Shown piece by piece: positions 34,020 through 42,244 of a DNA stretch of 64,000 bases. The DNA is taken from assembly GCF_965219715.1 (NCBI RefSeq), contig NZ_OZ244785.1:4278001-4342000 (forward strand), read 5' to 3'. How positions within the stretch are numbered: position 1 is the first letter of the stretch; each line of letters starts with the position of its first letter. Both the position numbers and the translations under genes were made by a program. Below the pieces are notes generated by a model. The model did no database searches. It was not told the DNA's origin and saw nothing but the letters and a program-made list of their open reading frames with translations. Source of the stretch: Bacterioplanoides sp965219715. Lineage in GTDB: Bacteria; Pseudomonadota; Gammaproteobacteria; Pseudomonadales; Oceanobacteraceae.

Positions 34020-37000
34020 TTATTGAACCTTCACTTTATAGTTAAATTGAAACTGTGGCTGAGTACTGTCCGCGGCCTTAAAGATTCCTTTCGGCTTTAA
34101 GCGGATATGAGTTACGTTGCTGTCATAGCCATCACCGGAAGCGGTAGGGGTATAACTGAACGTATTTCCGTCATCATTCGAAAAATCGATGTCGTCATTT
34201 GCGGCATCTAACGAAATAAAAGTAAAACTTAAACCGCTGTCATCGGGTGAAGTGCCGTCGATAAAATCGACCGGACCAGCATTAGTCAGGTCGCCAACAA
34301 ATAGCGGTAAATCTTCAGGAATTTGTTCATCAATAATCAGAGTGTCAGAATCCGGACTACCTTCCCCGGAATTAATTGCCAGCAATTGATATACCACTTC
34401 AGCACCCGGGATCGCTTTGGGGTTATTTGAACCATTAATAGGGTCGTTAACTACCGATGATGATTTTGTCAGCGTAACGTTGGGCAGAAGTTGACGAATC
34501 TCAATAAGTTGTTGCAGCTGATGGCTGATTTCATTTTCTGTGCCTTCGTTTGCTGTAACGCTGAATGTCCAGTCGCCCGGATTATTAATTGAAGCTGGAA
34601 TGCTGTAACTGTACTCGTAGGTTTTTTGACCCAAAATGGTATCGTCGGCAACCGTCATATTTGTTGCTGCCAGTATTTCTTCATCAGCCGCATCATTGAT
34701 AGCGATATTGGCAGAGGTGATATCAAAACGACCAAACGGATCAGAAACCAGCGCATTAATATAAATGCTCTGATTCAGATTGCTTCGGCTGATCGTTTGG
34801 CGGGTATCATCACTGAACGGTTTATCGAAGAATTGAAGCTGCTCAACCTTAATCACGTTGCTGACTGGAAGAATCAGTTTTGATGTATCAAAGCCGTCGT
34901 TAATCCTAATAGCCATGCCATCCTGAACACTGGAACCGTTGTCAGGGTTGGACATCAGATCCTGAGTAATTCTGAGAGTTAAAGTCTCTCCCGCTGGGAT
35001 GGTTAAATCTTCAGTAGTTGGTGCGGCAATGGTGTAAGGAATATGAAAATCAAATACCGTTGCTTGCTGATCCCGAGGTAAAACCCGATCACGTATGGCA
35101 CTGGCTAATACCGTGCCATCACTTTTTTCCAGCTGGAAAGTAATATCGTGATTGCGTCGGATTTGGCCAATTCGCCCTTTACGATTGGAACCTGTATGAC
35201 GCAAATGCAGTCTGACAACAATCCCTTTAGCGGTTGGCGACAATAACAAATCTTTTTCAAGAGCCGGGGTGATAATCCAGCTTCGTGATCCACCACGCGC
35301 TAGAATAACCTCTGGCAATGCACCATAAAGTGTACGTGTCATGGAGCTGTTGTTATTTAAATATAATGCTTTATTGCCCGGCTCAGCGGTAAAGCTTGCA
35401 GCAACCGTCAGGTCTGGCGCCTGAATCCAATGTTGACCGTCACTAATGCTTAACGATGCGCTATTGCTGATCACTGTTCCGGCGGCTATATCATTTTTAA
35501 TAACGGCATCGATTTCAATTTTAATCGAATTGTTAACGCCGGCAGGAATGGTTATACCTGAGCGAGTGAATGTATTGCCGTTAAAGGGTCCTGTTGAACC
35601 TCCCTGAGAAGAGACAACAACAATCTCACTGAATGCATCCTGGAATATATCCTCAAGAATCACTCCGCTCAGACTGGCACCGTTGGCTTCATTTAAGTTG
35701 AAGGTGTAACGCAGAATATCCCCGGCTTCGATCGCTCCACCATTCAGGTCAGTTACCTGTTTACTGGATATGCTCAGGTCAATAGCACTGACGTCAAAAC
35801 TGGTTGTCGCACTGTTGTTAAACTGAATATTATCGAATTGATTATTGCTGGCCGTCACCTGAATGTTGTGAGTGCCAACAGCAGCCACGGTTGTATTCAG
35901 GATAATAGAAAGATCTGTACTCTGGGTGTTGCTGTTAATTACCGGCGCATACGTACAGGTCACCAAGCTGGATGCCGCGGCACATGTCCAACCGCTGCCG
36001 GTTTGAGAATTTAACGATAAACCGGTTGGTAGCGTGAACTGAATCTGTGAATTCGCCAGTGTGGCATTTGGACCATTATTGCTCAGGGTTAAGTCGATGG
36101 AAGTTTGACTGTTAACCAGTGCATTGCTTGACGATAACGATGAGATAGAAAGGTCCGCGATTTCTTGGTTTGGCACGCTGATAACTTCAGCCGTCAGGAA
36201 TACCCAGTCACCGCCTGAAGAATATGTTGTTGTAACACTGGTGGCACCGGCAGTCAGATAATTACCTATCGGATAAATATCGAGGTCTACACCGCTGGTA
36301 AACTGGTCAGTCGCATTGGAATAGGAGTTGAATTGCGCTTCTAGCGGATTATTAGCGTCAGATAAATGAACTCCGTTAAATACTAAGTCTTCGCCAAACC
36401 CATTGGCTCTGCTGTTAAATGGGTCGCCTTCCCAGGTGATATGAGCGTGTTTGCCGCCTTTGGCTGAAGGGTTGTCTGCGATCACAAAGTTATTGGGAAT
36501 TAACGTAATTTGGTTCCCCTGAAAGCGCTGAAAGCCGTCAAAAATGTTAATAACTCTGAGTGGCTCTTCCGATGTCTCATAAATAACAACCAGAGCCCAG
36601 CCACCGTATGCAATATTGCCGCTGCAGTAGAAGCTGCGAGCGTAATCAAGATTGCTCACCTGATAACTGCCACCACCCGTAATAAGCGAAGTCACATCTG
36701 CTTTCGAGCTGTAGAACTCGTAACCGTTGATGTTTTCCGTATATGTGTACTGAGAATTAACGATGCTGCCGTTGAGTTGCACAGAGGTATCTGGTGTTCC
36801 TGAACCTGACCAGAACAGGAATGCAGCTTTAACTTGCTGACCACTTTGCAGATCAAGAGATGCACTGCTGCTGCCTAAGTTAGTGCACTCATTATTGGCT
36901 CGCATGGTATTACCTGTGAGCAGAAACGAGATATTACCGGCGAAGCTCTCTCGTAACAGGATTTCTTCTTCAGCGTTGGCAGACAGGGATATGGTCACAA

Positions 37001-37094
37001 AAAACAGCCACACGAACCCCTGAGCGGTCAGCTTGTAAAAGCCGAGCCACTGCTGCGATGCGTTGTCGCTGTGAATCGTGATGCTGTGTACCAA
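34020..37094 (-). CDS. Large secreted multi-domain DUF11 protein, first gene of surface operon
   Basis: The 1024-residue protein starts at TTG 37094 (AGGA eight bases upstream) and has a long signal peptide ending SANA. An N-terminal domain (about 45-300) contains AFLFWSGSGTPDTSVQLNG and YGGWALVVIYE, a pattern I associate with N-terminal domains of DUF11 proteins (DUF3344-like, uncertain). DUF11-type domains follow near 315-430 and 440-550, a large beta region, and a last domain from about 870 with NPKAIPGAEVVYQLLAINSG. The C-terminus is an alternating strand (FNYKVKVQ). It is probably exported to the cell surface; adhesive or structural roles are inference. Confidence 0.75.
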   Translation of the reverse strand: MVHSITIHSDNASQQWLGFYKLTAQGFVWLFFVTISLSANAEEEILLRESFAGNISFLLTGNTMRANNECTNLGSSSASLDLQSGQQVKAAFLFWSGSGTPDTSVQLNGSIVNSQYTYTENINGYEFYSSKADVTSLITGGGSYQVSNLDYARSFYCSGNIAYGGWALVVIYETSEEPLRVINIFDGFQRFQGNQITLIPNNFVIADNPSAKGGKHAHITWEGDPFNSRANGFGEDLVFNGVHLSDANNPLEAQFNSYSNATDQFTSGVDLDIYPIGNYLTAGATSVTTTYSSGGDWVFLTAEVISVPNQEIADLSISSLSSSNALVNSQTSIDLTLSNNGPNATLANSQIQFTLPTGLSLNSQTGSGWTCAAASSLVTCTYAPVINSNTQSTDLSIILNTTVAAVGTHNIQVTASNNQFDNIQFNNSATTSFDVSAIDLSISSKQVTDLNGGAIEAGDILRYTFNLNEANGASLSGVILEDIFQDAFSEIVVVSSQGGSTGPFNGNTFTRSGITIPAGVNNSIKIEIDAVIKNDIAAGTVISNSASLSISDGQHWIQAPDLTVAASFTAEPGNKALYLNNNSSMTRTLYGALPEVILARGGSRSWIITPALEKDLLLSPTAKGIVVRLHLRHTGSNRKGRIGQIRRNHDITFQLEKSDGTVLASAIRDRVLPRDQQATVFDFHIPYTIAAPTTEDLTIPAGETLTLRITQDLMSNPDNGSSVQDGMAIRINDGFDTSKLILPVSNVIKVEQLQFFDKPFSDDTRQTISRSNLNQSIYINALVSDPFGRFDITSANIAINDAADEEILAATNMTVADDTILGQKTYEYSYSIPASINNPGDWTFSVTANEGTENEISHQLQQLIEIRQLLPNVTLTKSSSVVNDPINGSNNPKAIPGAEVVYQLLAINSGEGSPDSDTLIIDEQIPEDLPLFVGDLTNAGPVDFIDGTSPDDSGLSFTFISLDAANDDIDFSNDDGNTFSYTPTASGDGYDSNVTHIRLKPKGIFKAADSTQPQFQFNYKVKVQ

Positions 37095-37556
37095 ATCGTA
37101 ATTCCTGTACGTAGGTTCAAAAAAATCAACTGTTACCGTTGGTAATTTTGCGCAATTACGGAATGGTATGGCCCCGCCATGGAACAGTCAATTTGCCGAC
37201 GAGGCGCGTAATAGCTGGAAAGGAGTTGCGCTAAGCCTATGATTTAGTGGGATTATTTTCATCTAATACAAAAAGCTTAGCTAAAACAGGGGATTGAGGC
37301 ATAAATAGGGCATAAAACGCGTTTCTGACGCAAAAATAGCGTCAATAATCGGGAGTATGTGACGATTATTGTCACCGATTCGCAAGAAAGTCAGGTTGAA
37401 ATAAAGATGTTAAATTATGTAAAAGTTGTTACGAGGAATCGTAATTTACACTGTTGGAACGCAGTGGCTTCTGAAGAGAAGGTCAGATAGTAAACCTGGT
37501 ACGATGGTGCTTGCAAGGTGTTGGTAGGGTTTTTGTTGCCTTTCTTTCTGACGGGC
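37095..37556. other. 460-bp intergenic region upstream of the surface operon
   Basis: No gene of useful length is seen. It holds the predicted operon promoter and three inverted repeats: TGACGC/GCGTCA (37326-37344, 7-nt centre), GTGAC/GTCAC (37359-37375, 7-nt centre) and TTACGA/TCGTAA (37429-37444, 4-nt centre). These are candidate binding sites for regulators of the operon; none matches a site I can name. Confidence 0.5.
37163..37191 (-). promoter_or_regulatory. Predicted promoter of the five-gene surface operon
   Basis: On the minus strand TTGACT (37191-37186) and TACCAT (37168-37163) are 17 bp apart. Transcription would start near 37156, giving a leader of about 60 bases. Confidence 0.55.
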
Positions 37557-37590
37557 AAAAAAATAGCGGCTCATTGGCCGCTATTTTTTT
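37557..37590. terminator. Bidirectional terminator downstream of dcaP
   Basis: AAAAAAATAGCGGC (37557-37570) pairs perfectly with GCCGCTATTTTTTT (37577-37590) around a 6-nt loop. It ends the porin transcript and separates it from the surface operon. Confidence 0.92.
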
Positions 37591-37604
37591 AACTGAAATA
37601 TCGC

Positions 37605-38732
37605 TTAGAACGCGTATTTCGTTGTGAAGTGAACGCGAGTCAGATCGCCTTCAGCATCATTGTCCAGTTTGTGAGTTGCCTGGCTTAATTCAACGCCATA
37701 GGTCAGCTTCTTAACCGGAGAGTACATCAGGTTTACACGAACGCTGTTAGAAGACTCGGTATCGCCAGTGTTGTCGACATCGTAATCCGCTTTCAGCATG
37801 GAGTAAGCCACGGTGCTGCGCAGTTGGCTGTTCCAGAAGTGGCGGTAGCCAATAAATGCTGCGGTCACATCGGTAGCTTCCAGGTCGCCGTCTTTCATCA
37901 CGGCATCGGCAGCTTCACTCAGGCCAACGTAACGGCCGATGGCACCTTTGTTTACCGCAAATTTAATATCGTCGGCACCAACGGCGATCTTACCGGATAA
38001 GCTGATACCAAAGCCCAGAGTAGACTCATCAACTTTTGGAGTGTTGCCGTTTGCAGCTGTGTATGTGCTCAGCTGGCGGCCGATAGCTGCAACGGTGAAG
38101 GCATTTTTACCGGCTTTGAAGTTATAACGTGCTACTACGTCAGGCAGAGTACCGTCATCGTTAGCACCAGGTGTGGTGGTCTCTGAGTTCTCTAATGCGA
38201 ACTGGAAGTTACCATTGGTGTAACGAATCATCGCTTGGCGGCTGAATACGGTACCGTCACTCACACCCAGGAAGTCAGCAGTTTCCGGCAGTGCGCCAAC
38301 GTTCATAAAGGTCGACCAAGTCTGACCGAACAACCAGTTGCCGGTTTTGATGAAAGCATGACGCAGACGTGGGTTGTACGAGTTAGATACAACTTCGTTA
38401 CCACCCGGTGCCAGCATGAAGTCTAATTCGATAAAGCTAGTGATTTTCTGGCCATTTTCAAAATCGGTAACGGTTTTGAAATTAAAACGAGAAGTTTTGG
38501 CGTGAATATCGAAGTTGGTTACTGAATCGCCGTCGGTGCCTTTTGGGCTGGTCGGGATAGTCGATGGTACATAGAAGTCACGACCAGCGCTTGCTGCACC
38601 TATCTCGCCTTCAGAGTACTGGCTGATAGTGGCATCCAGCTTGACGTAGCCGCCATAAGAAAATTCAGTGTTTGCTGCGTTTACAGCCATTGGCAGGGCA
38701 GCTGCCATCAGGATTAGGGGGGTCTTGCGCAT
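37605..38732 (-). CDS. DcaP-like trimeric outer-membrane porin
   Basis: DcaP-type porins allow diffusion of small organic acids across the outer membrane. The 375-residue protein has a signal peptide (MRKTPLILMAAALPMAVNA), the family opening FSYGGYVKLDA, the block PRLRHAFIKTGNWLFGQTWS, and a C-terminal aromatic residue (TTKYAF). The ATG at 38732 follows GGAGAG; an upstream in-frame start at 38876 is rejected because it would bury the signal peptide. It is divergent from acs, so a role in carboxylate uptake is plausible but unproven. Confidence 0.87.
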   Translation of the reverse strand: MRKTPLILMAAALPMAVNAANTEFSYGGYVKLDATISQYSEGEIGAASAGRDFYVPSTIPTSPKGTDGDSVTNFDIHAKTSRFNFKTVTDFENGQKITSFIELDFMLAPGGNEVVSNSYNPRLRHAFIKTGNWLFGQTWSTFMNVGALPETADFLGVSDGTVFSRQAMIRYTNGNFQFALENSETTTPGANDDGTLPDVVARYNFKAGKNAFTVAAIGRQLSTYTAANGNTPKVDESTLGFGISLSGKIAVGADDIKFAVNKGAIGRYVGLSEAADAVMKDGDLEATDVTAAFIGYRHFWNSQLRSTVAYSMLKADYDVDNTGDTESSNSVRVNLMYSPVKKLTYGVELSQATHKLDNDAEGDLTRVHFTTKYAF

Positions 38733-38756
38733 GTTCGCTCTCCGTTTATCATTGTT

Positions 38757-38778
38757 GTGCATCACCACTATGGTGCAC
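38757..38778. promoter_or_regulatory. Dyad in the dcaP leader region
   Basis: CACCA (38763-38767) and TGGTG (38771-38775) form a 5-bp hairpin within a larger GTGCA...TGCAC dyad, about 30 bases upstream of the dcaP ATG. It could be an operator or a leader hairpin. Confidence 0.35.
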
Positions 38779-38977
38779 GGGTTCCCCCTGTTGAAATTAG
38801 CCAAAGGTCGAAAAGTAGTGGCTTCTAGGTATAAGTACTTAGCACCTGTTGATGACTGCTTGCGTGAATAGACCATTGTCTAATTTTGGGAATAGCCAGC
38901 CGTGACCAATATGAAGAACAAGAAAAACAACAACCGTGATACCCGCACGGCAAATCTAATCAAGTAGGGGACACGCT

Positions 38978-40930
38978 ATGAGCGATCAGAATGTCTATCC
39001 GGTAAAGCCTGAGTTCTCTGACTCGGCATGGATTAATAACGAAAAGTACCAGCAGATGTATCAGCAGTCTGTGATCAACCCAGAGGGTTTCTGGCGCGAA
39101 CAGGCTGAGCAGCGTATCGACTGGATGCGCCCGTTTACTAAGGTTCGCAATGTTTCCTTTGATGATCACAACGTTGATATTCGTTGGTTTGAAGACGGTA
39201 CCTTAAACGCTTCGGTTAACTGTCTGGACCGTCACCTGGAAGAGCGTGGTGATCAGACTGCAATTATCTGGGAAGGTGATGAACCGGATCAGGATAAGCA
39301 CATTACCTACCGCGAATTACACGAGCAGGTGTCTCGTTTTGCCAACGCATTACGTAGCCAGGGTGTTCAGCGTGGCGATGTTGTCTGCATCTATATGCCA
39401 ATGATCCCGGAAGCTGCCGTTGCGATGCTGGCATGTACCCGTATCGGTGCTATTCATTCGGTCGTATTTGGTGGCTTCTCTCCGGATGCCCTCGCAGGTC
39501 GTATTGAAGACAGTAACGCAAAAATCGTCGTAACAGCCGATGAAGGTGTTCGTGCTGGCCGCTCTGTACCACTTAAGGCGAACGTCGATGAAGCGCTGAG
39601 CAACCCAAATGTCTCTTGTCTGGAAAAAGTGATTGTTGTTAAACGCACTGGTGCGGACGTTGCCTGGGATGCGAATCGCGACGTCTGGTACGAAGAGCTG
39701 GTCGCTCTGGCTTCACCAAACTGCCCGGCAGAAGAAATGAATGCCGAAGATCCGCTGTTTATTCTCTATACCTCGGGTTCCACGGGTAAACCAAAAGGTG
39801 TGGTACATACCACCGGCGGTTATATGGTGTGGGCTTCGATTACGCACCAGTATGTATTCGATTATCACGACGGCGATGTGTATTGGTGTACCGCCGATGT
39901 CGGCTGGATTACCGGTCATACCTATCTGTTGTACGGACCGCTGGCCAATGGCGGTATCACGCTGATGTGCGAAGGAGTACCGAATTACCCGTCTATTAAC
40001 CGCGTATCTCAGATCGTTGATAAGCATCAGGTTAATATCCTTTACACTGCACCAACCGCTATTCGTTCTCTGATGGCAGAGGGCAGTGCAGCAATTGAAG
40101 AAACCCACCGAGAGTCATTACGTCTGTTGGGTTCTGTGGGTGAGCCGATTAACCCGGAAGCCTGGGAGTGGTATTACCGCACCGTGGGTGAAGAGCGTTG
40201 CCCGATTGTTGATACTTGGTGGCAGACTGAAACCGGCGGCATCATGATTACACCACTGCCTGGTGCAACGGATATGAAACCAGGTTCTGCAACCCGTCCG
40301 TTCTTTGGTGTACAGCCTGCGCTGGTGGATAACTCCGGTATGCTGCTGGACGGTGCCACCGACGGCAATCTTGTGATGGTTGATAGCTGGCCGGGCCAGG
40401 CGCGTACCGTATATGGTGACCACGAGCGCTTTGTTCAAACCTACTTCTCAACCTTCCGTGGCATGTATTTTACCGGTGACGGCGCACGTCGTGACGACGA
40501 CGGCTACTACTGGATTACCGGTCGTGTTGATGACGTAATCAATGTTTCTGGTCACCGTATGGGAACCGCAGAAGTAGAAAGCGCGTTGGTTGCCCATGAA
40601 AAAGTTGCTGAGGCTGCTGTTGTGGGTTATCCGCATGACATTAAAGGTCAGGGCATTTATGTGTACGTAACCCTGAATGCCGGTGAAGAAGCCAGTGACG
40701 AGCTGGCGCAGGAACTGCGCGGCTGGGTGCGTCAGGAGATTGGTCCGGTGGCAACACCCGATCTGATTCAGATCACGCCAGGGCTGCCAAAAACCCGCTC
40801 AGGCAAAATCATGCGTCGTATCCTGCGTAAGATCGCCGCTAATGAGCATGATGCTCTGGGTGATACTTCGACACTGGCTGACCCGTCGGTGGTGGATGTT
40901 CTGGTCGAAAACCGTATGAACCGCGGTTAA
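38978..40930 (+). CDS. acs: Acetyl-CoA synthetase
   Basis: Acs activates acetate with ATP and CoA. The 650-residue protein has the ATP-binding block YTSGSTGKPKGVVHTTGGY near residue 264, the WWQTETGG motif, and PKTRSGKIMRRILRK whose second lysine (about residue 610) is the known acetylation-controlled catalytic lysine. AGGGGA precedes the ATG. The neighbours crbR, crbS and actP form the acetate regulatory and transport system that controls acs in Vibrio and Pseudomonas. Confidence 0.97.
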   Translation: MSDQNVYPVKPEFSDSAWINNEKYQQMYQQSVINPEGFWREQAEQRIDWMRPFTKVRNVSFDDHNVDIRWFEDGTLNASVNCLDRHLEERGDQTAIIWEGDEPDQDKHITYRELHEQVSRFANALRSQGVQRGDVVCIYMPMIPEAAVAMLACTRIGAIHSVVFGGFSPDALAGRIEDSNAKIVVTADEGVRAGRSVPLKANVDEALSNPNVSCLEKVIVVKRTGADVAWDANRDVWYEELVALASPNCPAEEMNAEDPLFILYTSGSTGKPKGVVHTTGGYMVWASITHQYVFDYHDGDVYWCTADVGWITGHTYLLYGPLANGGITLMCEGVPNYPSINRVSQIVDKHQVNILYTAPTAIRSLMAEGSAAIEETHRESLRLLGSVGEPINPEAWEWYYRTVGEERCPIVDTWWQTETGGIMITPLPGATDMKPGSATRPFFGVQPALVDNSGMLLDGATDGNLVMVDSWPGQARTVYGDHERFVQTYFSTFRGMYFTGDGARRDDDGYYWITGRVDDVINVSGHRMGTAEVESALVAHEKVAEAAVVGYPHDIKGQGIYVYVTLNAGEEASDELAQELRGWVRQEIGPVATPDLIQITPGLPKTRSGKIMRRILRKIAANEHDALGDTSTLADPSVVDVLVENRMNRG

Positions 40931-40957
40931 AACGGGCAGTTTTACGAAGTGAAGTGC

Positions 40958-40998
40958 AAAGCTACTCAGGTATATCATCTGAGTAGCTTTTGTTTTTT
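40958..40998 (+). terminator. Terminator after acs
   Basis: AAAGCTACTCAG pairs with CTGAGTAGCTTT (ending at 40990) around a short loop and is followed by TGTTTTTT. Confidence 0.88.
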
Positions 40999-41084
40999 GA
41001 ATCAGCCGGAAAACGAACTCAAAGTAACGGTCGCGCTTTGCTGAAAAAGTGCCACAATAAAGGCTGATGAGCAGGAGGGGAACT

Positions 41085-41756
41085 ATGCAGCTCGCAAAAA
41101 AAATAATTATCGCTGATGATCACCCATTGTTTCGGACTGCGATGCAGCAGGCGGTAAAACAACTGGTACCGGATGTCACGATTGAACAGGCAGAATCACT
41201 GCCGGAACTACAACAACTGGTAGAGCAGCATAAAGATGCTGATTTAGTTTTACTGGACCTACAAATGCCGGGCGCCCACGGTTACTCAGGGCTGGTATTT
41301 TTACGTTCCCACTTCCCGGAAATCCCGGTAATCGTTGTATCAGCGTGCGAAGATCCGGCGATTATGTGTCAGGCGATTGATCACGAAGCCTCGGGTTACA
41401 TCGCTAAATCTTCACCACTGGAAAGCATCGCCGAAGCCATCGAGCTGGTGTTACAGGGAGATATTTATCTGCCTGAAGACGCCCGACGTCATCAGCATCA
41501 GCCGGATCAGCAAGCGCTGGATATGGCCGAACGCCTGGCCAGTCTGACGCCGCAGCAATTCCGGGTATTAACCATGATGACCGAAGGCATGCTGAACAAA
41601 CAGATTGCTTACGATCTGGAAGTCAGTGAAGCGACCATCAAGGCACACGTCACGGCGATCTTCCGTAAGTTGGGTGTACGTACCCGGACTCAGGCCGTGA
41701 TTGCGGTACAAGCACTGGATATCGAAAGACCAGATGCGCAGATTGCGCAGGGTTAG
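41085..41756 (+). CDS. crbR: LuxR/NarL-family response regulator, CrbR/ErdR-like
   Basis: Two-component response regulator that in Vibrio (CrbR) and Pseudomonas (ErdR) activates acs. The 223-residue protein has a receiver domain with acidic pair D11-D12 and phospho-acceptor D58 in LVLLDLQMPG, and a C-terminal LuxR-type HTH (about residues 155-215, TEGMLNKQIAYDLEVSEATI). AGGAGGGG precedes the ATG at 41085. The cognate kinase crbS lies 500 bp away on the other strand. The assignment relies on the context as well as the domains. Confidence 0.87.
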   Translation: MQLAKKIIIADDHPLFRTAMQQAVKQLVPDVTIEQAESLPELQQLVEQHKDADLVLLDLQMPGAHGYSGLVFLRSHFPEIPVIVVSACEDPAIMCQAIDHEASGYIAKSSPLESIAEAIELVLQGDIYLPEDARRHQHQPDQQALDMAERLASLTPQQFRVLTMMTEGMLNKQIAYDLEVSEATIKAHVTAIFRKLGVRTRTQAVIAVQALDIERPDAQIAQG

Positions 41757-41769
41757 CAGCCGTTAACTT

Positions 41770-41808
41770 AAAAATGCCGCTTTGTCTTCTAGTCAAAGCG
41801 GCATTTTT
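41770..41808. terminator. Terminator after crbR
   Basis: AAAAATGCCGCTTTG pairs perfectly with CAAAGCGGCATTTTT around a 9-nt loop. Confidence 0.92.
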
Positions 41809-41872
41809 GTATCTGATTTTTATCTGTCGGTAAAATGGGCCTGACTGCACATTTCTTGTTGATTAATTCGAT

Positions 41873-41878
41873 TATAAT
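41873..41878 (+). promoter_or_regulatory. -10 box of the small lipoprotein gene
   Basis: A consensus TATAAT, 36 bp before the ATG at 41915. No good -35 is seen. Confidence 0.5.
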
Positions 41879-41914
41879 GCGCTGATAGTTAATAGGGCTT
41901 CCGAAGGAATGGAA

Positions 41915-42241
41915 ATGAATCTGACCCGTAAGGTGTTGCTTCTTTTTCTGGTCAGTTTTATCAATGGTTGTGCTTTTTACCCCAAAGTTGAAGCTGATCA
42001 GGATTATATGAAGAAGTGTCAGATGGTGACCAGGAAGATGACGTTAGAATCTAAATCTCTTGGCGCATTTGATTGTAGCGACACTACTCCAGAACTTTGT
42101 TTGGTCGTTCTGATTGGCGTTCCCGCAGCATCGCTGGTGGTTTCTGGCAGTGTGGTACTGGCCGGAAATACTTTACACTGGATGGAATATCACGGCCGTT
42201 GTGAACAGGGCCTGGTCAAAAAAGCCCTGTCACAGTTCTGA
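41915..42241 (+). CDS. Small predicted lipoprotein of unknown function
   Basis: The 108-residue protein has a signal peptide with a lipobox-like FINGC (Cys19), a second hydrophobic stretch near residues 70-92 (LVVLIGVPAASLVVSGSVVL) and four further cysteines. I recognise no family. The start at 41915 lies six bases after AAGGA; the ATG at 41909 directly abuts it. It has its own promoter and terminator-isolated position, and ends 3 bp from the convergent crbS stop. Confidence 0.65.
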   Translation: MNLTRKVLLLFLVSFINGCAFYPKVEADQDYMKKCQMVTRKMTLESKSLGAFDCSDTTPELCLVVLIGVPAASLVVSGSVVLAGNTLHWMEYHGRCEQGLVKKALSQF

Positions 42242-42244
42242 TCC

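Noticed and set aside
38733..38876. 48-residue N-terminal extension of the DcaP porin
   Set aside because: The signal peptide and ribosome binding site fit the ATG at 38732.
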